The notes under the pieces were generated by a model that was given only the letters and a program-made list of their open reading frames with translations, searched no databases and was not told the origin of the DNA. Below, in pieces: positions 11,669 to 18,433 of a stretch of 18,906 nucleotides of DNA. This DNA is from DATLFP01 sp035540955 (lineage in GTDB: Bacteria > Actinomycetota > Acidimicrobiia > Acidimicrobiales > CADCSY01): contig DATLFP010000222.1 in NCBI GenBank assembly GCA_035540955.1, forward strand, positions 1 through 18,906, in the 5' to 3' direction. A program made the position numbers and the translations under genes. Each line of letters begins with the position of its first letter. Position 1 is the first letter of the stretch.

Positions 11669-14611
11669 GGGGGCAATCAGCTCGGAACGAACCGCCGACG
11701 CCGCCGCCGGATCCCCGGCGGCGGCGTAGGCGTCGGCCAGGACGCTGAGCACGCCGTTGACCGTGTGCCGGTCCTGGGTACCCAGGGCGGCGGTACGGGC
11801 CTGTTCGAGGCAGGCGACGGCAGCCTTAGCGTTTCCCTCGGCCAGCCACGAGCGACCCACGTCGAGGAGGCATTCGGCCACGGCGATGCCCACTCCCAAA
11901 TCCCCGAACAGGCGGGCGGCCCGTTCGAGCTCGGCCCGGCCTTCCTCTCTCCGGCCGAGGCCGATCATGGCCCGGCCCCGGGCCTGGGTGGCCACGCCGA
12001 CAGCCGTCGGCGATCCGAGCCCCGCCTCGTCGACGGCCTGGCCGGCCATCTCCACCGCTTCCTCGCACCGTCCTTGGGCGCCGCGGATGAGGGCCAGCCG
12101 AGCCTGGCCCACCGTGAGCATGGCCAGCCGCAACGGCGTGCCGGCCAGGGCGTCCCGGAACCTGGTCGCACCGGCCACGCCTTCCTCGAGCGCGGCGGCC
12201 GCATCGTCGAGCCGGCCGGCTCGCTCGGCCAGATAGGCCCGGGGGATCGACGCCGTGAGCGCCATCCAGTCGTCGCCGACCAGCCGCATGGTTGCCACCG
12301 CCCGGTCGAGGAGGTCCACCGCTTCTGCAGCCCGGCCGTCGTAGAGGGCGACGATGGCTTCGAGCACGTCCAGGTACCCAAGCCACCAGCGCTCGCCGGG
12401 ACCCTCGAGGCAGGCGCGGGCCCGGGCCAGCGACGCCTGCACCTCTTGCACCGCGCCGTGCTGCACGTCGGCCAGGGCCATGATGGCCAGGGCCCGCCCC
12501 CGTACGGCAGGAGGCCCGTCGGCGGGAACCGCAGCCTCGACCTGCTCGCCGTAGGCGGCCGCCGCCTCCAGGTGCCCGCTCATCGTGCCCAAGGGGACGG
12601 CGTAGGACAGGGCCCGGGCCCGCGCCTCGCTCGCTCCCGACGTCCGGTCCAAGGCTGCAGTGAGGAGCGTCCACGCCATCTCCGCCTGATCCGTCATGTA
12701 GCAGAACCAGCCCAGGTCACCGGCCATGACCAGCGCCAGCTCCGGATCGTGGTCCGTCGCCCACCTGGCGGCCGCCCGCAGGTTGTCCATCTCCGAGGCC
12801 AGACGGGCCAGCCAGACCACCTGGGCGTCGCTCCGCAGGCCGGCGTCGCCGCTCGCAGCCAGGTCGGCGGCCCATCGGGCGTGGCGGGTGCGGATCTCGC
12901 CCTCCTCGCCGCTCTCGGCCAGCCTTGCGCCGGCATAGTCAGCCAGGGTCTGCAGCATCGCGAACCGAGGGGTGCGCACCGACCGGTCCAGGAAGAGCAG
13001 CGACTTGTCCGCCAGCCGGGGGAGGACGTCGGCGGCGTCGGCGTCGCACACCTCCTCGGCCGCCTCGAGGGAGGCCGAGCCGGCGAAGACCGAGAACCGC
13101 CGGAACACCCGCCGCTCGTCCTCGTCGAGCAGTTCCCAGCTCCAGTCGACCACGGCCCGCAGCGTCTGCTGCCGGGGGTCGGCGGTGCGCCGGCCACCGG
13201 TCAGCAGCCGGAACCGGTCGTCGAGCCGGCGGAGCACCTCGGCGGCGCCCAGGTGGGCCGCCCGCGATGCGGCGAGCTCCACTGCGAGCGGCAGCCCGTC
13301 GAGCTGGGAGCAGATGTCGAAGGCGTGACGACGACCGTCCTCACCCCCCGCCGCCTCCACCCGCTCGGCAAACAGCTCAACCGCGTCCTCGACGTGCAGG
13401 GGGGGCAGGACGAAGCAGTGCTCCCCCTCCACACCGAGCGCCTCGCGGCTGGTGGCCAGCACCCGGACTTCGGCGACGCTGGTCAGCAGGGTGTGCACCA
13501 ACCCGGCCGCCTCGTCGAGCACGTGCTCGCAGTTGTCGAGAAGGAGCAGGAGCTCCCGCCCGGCCAGGGCAAGGGCCGGCGCGTGGTCGACACCGAGTAC
13601 GGCCGCGGTGGTGGTGGCAACGGCGCCGGCGCCGACCGGCGCCAGCTCGACGATCCACGCCCCGTCGGCCACTTCTGTGGCGAACGACCGCCCGACCTCG
13701 AGGGCCAGCCGGGTCTTCCCCGCACCGCCGGGCCCGACGATCGTGACCAGGCGGTGGACGCCGAGCAGGAGCCGGAGCGCGGCCACCTCTCGCTTCCGAC
13801 CGACGAGCTCGGTCAGGCCGAGGGGCAGGTTCCCGGCCCGTCCGTTGCTGCGCGCCGCGGCGCCATCGAGGCTCGGATCCTGGGCCAGCACCGCCGCCTC
13901 GAGCCGCCGCAGGGCGGGACCCGGCTCCAGGCCCACGTCGAGCAGCTCGTCGCGGGCCCGCTGGTAGGCGGCAAGGGCGTCGGCTTGGCGACCGCAGCGA
14001 TACAGGGCGACGATCAGCTGGCCCCAGAACCGCTCGCGCAACGGAGACTCCGCGGTCAGGCGCTGCAGGTCGGCCAAGACCTCGGCGTGCGCACCGGCTG
14101 ACAACTCGGCGTCGATGAGGTCCTCGAGCGCCTCCAGGCGCAGCTCCTCGAGCCTCAGACGCTCCACCGTGGCCACGTCGTCGTACGCGACGTCGACGAG
14201 AGCCTCGCCCCGCCAGAGAGCCAACGCCTCCCGCAGTCTGTCGCGGGCGTCTTCCGGCTGGGCTTCGGAAACGCGCCGGCCTTCGGCGCACAGGCGCTCG
14301 AACCGGAACACGTCCACGGCGTCGCGGTCCACGGCGAGCAGGTACCCGGGCGCTTGGGTGACCAGGACGTCGTCCTCCCCCACCTCGGCCAGCGCCTTTC
14401 GCAGCTTCGACACGAGCAGGCGCAGCGCGTTCATGGGGCTGGCCGGCAGATGGTCGCCGTAGAGGCGCTCGATCAGGCGATCAACGGACACAACCGAGCC
14501 GGCGTCGACGGCGAGCAAGGTGACCAGGGCCCGTAGCTTGGCGCCGGGGAGCGCTGCGCACCGGCCGGAATGACCCATGACCTCCAGAGGGCCGAGGAGC
14601 CGGACGTTCAC
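11660..14611 (-). CDS. AfsR/SARP-like regulator: winged helix, BTAD, NB-ARC and TPR-like repeats
   Basis: This is a 983-residue multidomain regulator. Residues 1-95 form an OmpR-type winged helix (LLGPLEVMG, LRALVTLLA, MNALRLLVSKLRKAL, GYLLAV). About 97-245 is the BTAD domain (FRFERLCAEG, ALALWRGEAL, ESPLRERFWGQLIVALYRCG, GLEPGPALRRLE). An NB-ARC/STAND ATPase follows from about 275, with Walker A GPGGAGKT (293-300), Walker B LLLLLDNCEHVL (Asp359) and the sensor-like VLATSREALGV. The C-terminal half is helical, Ala- and Leu-rich and TPR-like. Such proteins activate transcription after ATP-dependent, ligand-gated oligomerisation. The start is GTG 14611, with no Shine-Dalgarno sequence. It converges on the MMPL gene and is a candidate regulator of it, though no SARP-box is proven. 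Confidence 0.92.
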   Translation of the reverse strand: MNVRLLGPLEVMGHSGRCAALPGAKLRALVTLLAVDAGSVVSVDRLIERLYGDHLPASPMNALRLLVSKLRKALAEVGEDDVLVTQAPGYLLAVDRDAVDVFRFERLCAEGRRVSEAQPEDARDRLREALALWRGEALVDVAYDDVATVERLRLEELRLEALEDLIDAELSAGAHAEVLADLQRLTAESPLRERFWGQLIVALYRCGRQADALAAYQRARDELLDVGLEPGPALRRLEAAVLAQDPSLDGAAARSNGRAGNLPLGLTELVGRKREVAALRLLLGVHRLVTIVGPGGAGKTRLALEVGRSFATEVADGAWIVELAPVGAGAVATTTAAVLGVDHAPALALAGRELLLLLDNCEHVLDEAAGLVHTLLTSVAEVRVLATSREALGVEGEHCFVLPPLHVEDAVELFAERVEAAGGEDGRRHAFDICSQLDGLPLAVELAASRAAHLGAAEVLRRLDDRFRLLTGGRRTADPRQQTLRAVVDWSWELLDEDERRVFRRFSVFAGSASLEAAEEVCDADAADVLPRLADKSLLFLDRSVRTPRFAMLQTLADYAGARLAESGEEGEIRTRHARWAADLAASGDAGLRSDAQVVWLARLASEMDNLRAAARWATDHDPELALVMAGDLGWFCYMTDQAEMAWTLLTAALDRTSGASEARARALSYAVPLGTMSGHLEAAAAYGEQVEAAVPADGPPAVRGRALAIMALADVQHGAVQEVQASLARARACLEGPGERWWLGYLDVLEAIVALYDGRAAEAVDLLDRAVATMRLVGDDWMALTASIPRAYLAERAGRLDDAAAALEEGVAGATRFRDALAGTPLRLAMLTVGQARLALIRGAQGRCEEAVEMAGQAVDEAGLGSPTAVGVATQARGRAMIGLGRREEGRAELERAARLFGDLGVGIAVAECLLDVGRSWLAEGNAKAAVACLEQARTAALGTQDRHTVNGVLSVLADAYAAAGDPAAASAVRSELIAPSG

Positions 14612-14995
14612 TGGCTACGACGCTACGCCTACGCATCGAGCGCCGCCGGTGCGGCCCCTCATTGTCGACCCCAGACGCCGCCCTCATCCCCCACCACCGC
14701 CATGGGACCCTTACAGTGATATCGCCCGAGGGCGCCCCTAACGCGCGTCCCGAACCGGCTGATCGTCGACTGCCGCCCTAGCCCACCAGTGCGCACAGGG
14801 GCACCTCGCGAACCGTGAGAACCTGCCCCGGCGTGCCGCCAGGTGTGGTCTCACAACATGCGCCCCATATCGTCCGTCCCCTACCGGCTGTCCCCGGAAG
14901 TGGGCGGATTCGACCGGCCCCGGAGTAGCCCGCCACCTCGTCGGCGGCGGGCGGGGAGGAGGGCGGTGGTGACGGCCCGGCCAGCTGCGGAGGCG
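14612..14995. other. Upstream region of the BTAD regulator, no gene found
   Basis: This is about 384 bases between two minus-strand genes. The long minus-strand frame that crosses it is a shadow with no recognisable motif. Three copies of CTACG on the plus strand (14615, 14623, 14629) lie just before the regulator's GTG and could be a binding element, but they are short. AGGCGT-C-ACGCCT at 14991-15003 is a palindrome at the reductase stop codon; its 1-base centre makes it a poor hairpin. No convincing -35/-10 pair was found. Confidence 0.4.
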
Positions 14996-15616
14996 TCACG
15001 CCTGGTCGTCGGCCGGCCGGCGGACGCGATAGCGGAGATGGGTGACGCCGCCCTCGCCCTCGAGCACCCTGAGCCGCTCCAGCTCCCGCTGCTCGGTCCC
15101 GAGGTGCTCGAACAGCCGCCGCCCGTCGCCGAGCAGGACCGGGACCAGGTGGATCTCGAGCTCGTCGAGGAGGCCTGCCACGAGCGCGCGCTGGGCGAGG
15201 TTCGCCCCGTGGACCAGCACGTTCCGGTCGCCGGCCGCGGCCTTGGCGTCGCGGACCGCGGCCTCGAGGTCGCTCATGTAGTGGACCGCCGGCCACCCGG
15301 CCGCCCACGCCGGCGGGGGGCGCCGGCTGAGGACGTAGATCGGTACGCCGTCGTGATGGTCGCCTCCCCAGCCGCCCGCCGGCTCGAAGGTCGGGCGGCC
15401 GGCCAGCACCGCCCCGGTCGACATGAACTCGTCGTAGATCCTGCGGTTCACCCCGTGCAGCCGGGCCACGGCCGCGTCGAGGTCGTCGCCGCCGCCGGGG
15501 AACACCCACTGGTGCAGCCGCATCCCCCCGTCGCCCAGACCGTTCTCCGGCGTCGGGTTGGGGCCGGTGATGAATCCGTCGAGGGACATCGACATGTACA
15601 GCACGGTCGAGGACAT
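14996..15616 (-). CDS. Dihydrofolate reductase-like (RibD C-terminal domain) reductase
   Basis: This 206-residue protein has the RibD_C/DHFR-like fold. It opens with TVLYMSMSLDGFITGPNPTP, the family's first strand and substrate loop, then GAVLAGRPTFEPAGGW (the helix and loop that receive NADPH). PIYVLSRRPPPAW follows, then VLVHGANLAQRALVAGLLDE and LEIHLVPVLLGDGRRLFEHL, the typical closing strands. These proteins reduce pterin- or flavin-precursor-like substrates with NADPH; the native substrate of the stand-alone family is not known. I chose ATG 15616, preceded by GAGGTGGAAGG, over the longer frame to 15985, because homology starts within three residues of it. It diverges from the OsmC gene across 133 bases holding repeats. 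Confidence 0.88.
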   Translation of the reverse strand: MSSTVLYMSMSLDGFITGPNPTPENGLGDGGMRLHQWVFPGGGDDLDAAVARLHGVNRRIYDEFMSTGAVLAGRPTFEPAGGWGGDHHDGVPIYVLSRRPPPAWAAGWPAVHYMSDLEAAVRDAKAAAGDRNVLVHGANLAQRALVAGLLDELEIHLVPVLLGDGRRLFEHLGTEQRELERLRVLEGEGGVTHLRYRVRRPADDQA

Positions 15617-15633
15617 CGCCTTCCACCTCGCGT

Positions 15634-15653
15634 TCGGTCGGGCGCCCGGCCGA
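15634..15653. promoter_or_regulatory. Near-perfect 20-bp palindrome upstream of the reductase gene
   Basis: TCGGTCGGGC/GCCCGGCCGA pairs at 9 of 10 positions and lies 18-37 bases before the reductase ATG, within the divergent promoter region shared with osmC. It could be an operator. The high GC background makes chance more likely than for AT-rich palindromes. Confidence 0.35.
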
Positions 15654-15671
15654 CACTCTCGCGCCCTCGTG

Positions 15672-15709
15672 GCCCAGTCGGGCCCTTCGGACGCCCATTC
15701 GGGCCGTTC
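15672..15709. repeat. 17-bp direct repeat in the reductase/OsmC promoter region
   Basis: GCCCAGTCGGGCCCTTC (15672-15688) recurs as GCCCATTCGGGCCGTTC (15693-15709), 15 of 17 bases identical and 21 bases start to start, two helical turns. The second copy ends 40 bases before the OsmC ATG. This spacing suits two molecules of one DNA-binding protein on the same face of the helix. Confidence 0.5.
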
Positions 15710-15749
15710 TGCCCTGGAGGACGGCGGCCGGGGCGCGCACGGTCGGGGT

Positions 15750-16280
15750 ATGACCACACTCAGAACCATCCTCGACGGTCTGGCCCAGGCGATCGCCGCC
15801 GACGAGGCCAACGCCGCCGCGTCGTTCGACGCCCAGACCACGCTGGTCGGCGTCACCGAGGTCGACGTGACGACCGGGAACCACACGTTCAAGGTCGACG
15901 AACCCGAGGTGCTGGGCGGCACCGACCTGGCCGCCAACCCCGTCCAGCTCGTCCTCGCCGCGCTCGGCGCCTGCCAGGCCATCACCTACCGGGTCTGGGC
16001 GGCCAAGCTCGGCATCGAGCTGGAGAGCGTCGAGGCCCGGGTCGAGGGCGACGTCGACCTGCGCGGCTTCTTCGGCCTCGACGAGGAGATCCGTCCCGGG
16101 TTCCGCGCCATCCGGCTGTTCGTGACCGTGGACGGACCGGAGCCGGCCGCCCGCTACGAGGAGCTGGTGGACGCGGTGAACGCCCACTGCCCCGTCCTCG
16201 ACATCGTCGGCAACCCGGTGCCGATCACCGCCGAGGTCACCATCGCCGGGCAGAGCCCGGCCCAGAAGCTCGTCGCCTAG
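15750..16280 (+). CDS. OsmC-family peroxiredoxin-like protein
   Basis: This 176-residue OsmC/Ohr-type protein has both active-site cysteines: Cys75 in LAALGACQAITYRVWAAKL and Cys147 in VNAHCPVLDIVGNPV. The spacing is normal for OsmC, which reduces organic hydroperoxides with a redox-active Cys pair as a homodimer. The preceding strands (VDVTTGNHTFKVDEPEVLGG, TDLAANPVQLVLAALG) and following VEARVEGDVDLRGFFGLDE fit the fold. ATG 15750 was chosen over the longer reading from 15558 because the upstream part is low-complexity shadow and holds promoter repeats. It diverges from the reductase gene. It ends 7 bases from the stop of the convergent ArsR-SRPBCC gene. Confidence 0.92.
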   Translation: MTTLRTILDGLAQAIAADEANAAASFDAQTTLVGVTEVDVTTGNHTFKVDEPEVLGGTDLAANPVQLVLAALGACQAITYRVWAAKLGIELESVEARVEGDVDLRGFFGLDEEIRPGFRAIRLFVTVDGPEPAARYEELVDAVNAHCPVLDIVGNPVPITAEVTIAGQSPAQKLVA

Positions 16281-16287
16281 TCGTCCG

Positions 16288-17040
16288 TCAGCTGTACATG
16301 AGGGAACCCGGCGTGGTGAGCAGCTCGCCCGTCTCCAGCCAGGTCTTGAGGCCGGACAGGATCATGGGCCAGCCGCCGTAGAGCTCCTCGCTGGCGCCCT
16401 CCCGCAGCTCGTCGTGGGTGACGAGGAGCCGGCAGGAGTCGCCGACCGGCTCGATCTCCCACGTGACCCGGGAGCTGCCCTCGGCCTTGGCCTCGTCGCT
16501 CCAGAGGGCGACCATGGTGTGGACCAGGCGGCGGGGCGGGTCCACCTCGAGCACCTCGCCCTCGCCCAGCAGGCCGGGCGCCTTGGGGTGCCGGGTCTCG
16601 ATGCGGGCGCCGACCGTCCAGTCCGAATGGACGCCGACGCCGAAGTTGTACTTGCTGCGAACCTCGGGGTCGAGGATCGCCTCCCACAGGCGCTCGGGCG
16701 TGGTGCGGATGTAGATCTCGAACACCTTCTCCATGGAGGTCTCCAGTCTGGTCTTGAGGTCGCTCAGGGCGGCGACCCAGGGCTCGGCGTACTTGCTCAC
16801 CCACCGGTCGTGGACGAGCCGGATCGGGACCGGGTTCAGGAAGTGGAGCTTTTCCCGGCCCCGCCGCCGGGTGACGACGAGGCCGGCCTCCTCGAGCTGC
16901 TTGAGGTGCTTCATCACGCCGAAGCGCGACATGGGGAACCGCTCCTCCAGGGCCCGCAGGGATTGGCCGTCCTGGCGGAACAGCTCGTCGAGCAGGCTGC
17001 GCCGGGTGGGGTCGGCGAGGGCCTTGAACACCGCGTCCAC
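16288..17040 (-). CDS. ArsR-family regulator fused to an SRPBCC (AHSA1-like) domain
   Basis: This is a 250-residue two-domain protein. Residues 1-95 form an ArsR winged helix: VFKALADPTRRSLLDELFRQ, then LRALEERFPMSRFGVMKHLK as the recognition region and EEAGLVVTRRRGREKLHFLN as the wing. From about residue 100 an SRPBCC/AHSA1 domain follows: KVFEIYIRTTPERLWEAILD, HSDWTVGARIE, GEVLEVDPPRRLVHTMVALW, SRVTWEIEPVGDSCRLLVTH, and a final helix with GLKTWLETGELL. No metal-site cysteines of classic ArsR sensors are present, so the SRPBCC pocket may bind the ligand. A TTG at 17082 would extend it, but GTG 17040 sits 6 bases after a -10 box and begins at the usual ArsR position. It is likely autoregulated and leaderless. 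Confidence 0.9.
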   Translation of the reverse strand: MDAVFKALADPTRRSLLDELFRQDGQSLRALEERFPMSRFGVMKHLKQLEEAGLVVTRRRGREKLHFLNPVPIRLVHDRWVSKYAEPWVAALSDLKTRLETSMEKVFEIYIRTTPERLWEAILDPEVRSKYNFGVGVHSDWTVGARIETRHPKAPGLLGEGEVLEVDPPRRLVHTMVALWSDEAKAEGSSRVTWEIEPVGDSCRLLVTHDELREGASEELYGGWPMILSGLKTWLETGELLTTPGSLMYS

Positions 17041-17076
17041 GGATCGACTATATGTGACTGTTTGGTCACATGTCAA
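17038..17076 (-). promoter_or_regulatory. Leaderless, operator-filled promoter of the ArsR-SRPBCC gene
   Basis: On the minus strand: TTGACA (17076-17071, perfect -35), an 18-base spacer, TATAGT (17052-17047, 5 of 6), then 6 bases to GTG 17040. That places the expected transcription start at the start codon itself. A perfect inverted repeat, ATGTGAC-CAAACA-GTCACAT (17071-17052), fills the spacer and touches both boxes. A dimer bound there would block RNA polymerase. ArsR regulators are known to repress their own promoters in this way. Confidence 0.8.
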
Positions 17077-17104
17077 CCGCAAGGCTGAGCGGGGCGGCGG
17101 CCGC

Positions 17105-17905
17105 CTACCTCGCCGAGAGGTGATGGAGGACGACGGCGGCCGCGGTGGCCACGTTCAGCGAGTCGACACCCGGCGCCATGGCGATCCGCACCCGCCGGTC
17201 GGCGGCGGCCAGGGCCCCATCGGTCAGCCCCGGGCCCTCGGCGCCCACGAGCAGCGCCTGGCGGCGACTGCGGGCGACGGTGCGCACGTCGTCGGCATCT
17301 GGTGACGGGGTGAGGGCCAGCACCTCGAAGCCGAGGGCCTGGAGCGCGGCGACGGCCGCGGGCATGGCCGGCACCCGGGCGAAGGGCAGGCGCAGCGCCT
17401 GGCCGATGGAGACCCGCACCGTCCGGCGGTAGAGCGGGTCGGCGCAGCCACCGTCGAGGACGACGCCGCCCACCCCGAAGGCGGCCGCGTTGCGGAACAG
17501 GGCGCCCAGGTTCTCGTTGTCGGTCACCCCCTCGGCCAGGAGGAGCCGGTCGGCGGCGGCCACCACCGCCAGGTCGGCCGGGGGCAGCCGCTCGGCCGAG
17601 GCCAGCGCGCCGCGGTGGAAGTGGAACCCGGTGATCGCCTCCATCACGCCCTGGGTGGCCAGGTACACGGGGACGCTGACGTCGGCGAGATCGTCGCCGA
17701 GGGCGGCCAGGCCCTGCGTGGTGACGAGCACGGCCCGCACGGGGTAGCGCGAGCGGAGGAGCTGGCGGATGACCAGCGCCCCCTCGGCCACGAAGTGGCC
17801 GTCCCGGCGCAGGTGGTGGTCCTTGAGCGAGGAGAAGTCGGCGACCCGCGGGTCGGCGGGGTCGTCGACAGGGTCCGGTTGAAATCTCAACGTCCTCGGT
17901 ACCAT
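17105..17905 (-). CDS. SpoU/TrmH-family RNA 2'-O-methyltransferase
   Basis: This 266-residue SPOUT methyltransferase has an N-terminal substrate-binding domain (DFSSLKDHHLRRDGHFVAEG, then ALVIRQLLRSRYPVRAVLV) and a knotted catalytic domain. All three family motifs are present: motif 1 DNENLGALFRNAAAFG (129-144) with catalytic Arg138, motif 2 VGAEGPGL with Glu223, and motif 3 SLNVATAAAVVLHHL with Asn251. It should methylate a ribose 2'-OH in rRNA or tRNA; which base cannot be told. ATG 17905 lies only 6 bases from the divergent MarR start and has no Shine-Dalgarno sequence. TTG 17890, preceded by GAGG, is an alternative start that leaves more room, and homology begins only near residue 15. Confidence 0.9.
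   Translation of the reverse strand: MVPRTLRFQPDPVDDPADPRVADFSSLKDHHLRRDGHFVAEGALVIRQLLRSRYPVRAVLVTTQGLAALGDDLADVSVPVYLATQGVMEAITGFHFHRGALASAERLPPADLAVVAAADRLLLAEGVTDNENLGALFRNAAAFGVGGVVLDGGCADPLYRRTVRVSIGQALRLPFARVPAMPAAVAALQALGFEVLALTPSPDADDVRTVARSRRQALLVGAEGPGLTDGALAAADRRVRIAMAPGVDSLNVATAAAVVLHHLSAR
17878..17891. promoter_or_regulatory. Palindrome at the MarR/TrmH divergent start, candidate MarR operator
   Basis: GTTGA-AATC-TCAAC has perfect 5-bp arms (12 of 14 positions symmetric). It overlaps TTGAAA (17879-17884), a -35-like box for the MarR gene. TACCAT (17900-17905) could be the -10, 6 bases before GTG 17912, again suggesting a leaderless transcript. The -35/-10 spacing of 15 bases is short. 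The site falls inside the first codons of the methyltransferase gene if ATG 17905 is used. Confidence 0.45.
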
Positions 17906-17911
17906 GGGGGC

Positions 17912-18433
17912 GTGACCGAGCCGCGGTGGCTGGACGAGGAGGAGCAGCGGACGTGGCGGGCCTTCCTCAGCGCCATCCGCCTGCTGACCGAGGCGCTGGA
18001 CCGGGAGCTCCAGCACGATGCCGACATGCCCCACACCTACTACGAGATCCTCGTGGCCCTGTCGGAGGCACCGTGCCGGACCCTGCGGATGAGCCAGCTT
18101 GCCGACCTGTCGATGTCGTCGCGCAGCCGGCTGTCCCACGCCGTGTCCCGGCTGGAGGAGGCCGGTTGGGTGCGGCGGGAGGCCTGCCCCACCGACAAGC
18201 GGGGCGCCCTCGCCGTGCTCACCGACAAGGGGTTCGCCGCCCTGGAGGCCGCGGCGCCGGGGCACGTCGAGGCCGTGCGCCAGCACCTCTTCGACGTCCT
18301 GACCCCCGAGCAGGTCAGCCAGCTCGGCGAGATCAGCCGGGCCATCCGCGACGGCTTCACCAACTGCCCCGGCTCAGAGGCGCCGGGCGACGCATTCGAG
18401 ATGAGCGCCCCAGCGGCCGAGCCGTTCCGGTAG
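17912..18433 (+). CDS. MarR-family transcriptional regulator
   Basis: This 173-residue protein has the MarR winged-helix core. The dimerisation helix is EEEQRTWRAFLSAIRLLTEA, then MPHTYYEILVALSEAP. The HTH is RMSQLADLSMSSRSRLSHAV with SRLEEAGWVRRE, and the wing is CPTDKRGALAVLTDKG with the conserved Asp-x-Arg. A C-terminal helix follows (VRQHLFDVLTPEQVSQLGEI). MarR proteins repress promoters until a phenolic or lipophilic ligand or an oxidant releases them. It starts at GTG 17912, 6 bases from the divergent RNA methyltransferase start, over a short palindrome. The last 60 bases overlap, antisense, the 3' end of the convergent methyltransferase gene, a region of low conservation (SEAPGDAFEMSAPAAEPF). 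Confidence 0.92.
   Translation: MTEPRWLDEEEQRTWRAFLSAIRLLTEALDRELQHDADMPHTYYEILVALSEAPCRTLRMSQLADLSMSSRSRLSHAVSRLEEAGWVRREACPTDKRGALAVLTDKGFAALEAAAPGHVEAVRQHLFDVLTPEQVSQLGEISRAIRDGFTNCPGSEAPGDAFEMSAPAAEPFR

Noticed and set aside
11765..14101. 778-codon plus-strand open frame opposite the BTAD regulator
   Set aside because: It is a GC-driven antisense shadow: no motif, Gly/Pro/Arg/His-rich, while the minus strand encodes a complete multidomain regulator.
14615..14633. CTACG triple repeat before the BTAD regulator as a SARP box
   Set aside because: The copies are only 5 bp and their spacing (8 and 6 bases) does not match helical phasing.
14991..15003. AGGCGTCACGCCT palindrome as a terminator for the reductase gene
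   Set aside because: The centre is a single base, the stem cannot fold as a normal hairpin, and it overlaps the stop codon.
14778..16187. 469-codon minus-strand open frame
   Set aside because: It crosses the OsmC gene and the reductase in the wrong frame; Arg/Gly-rich with no conserved pattern.
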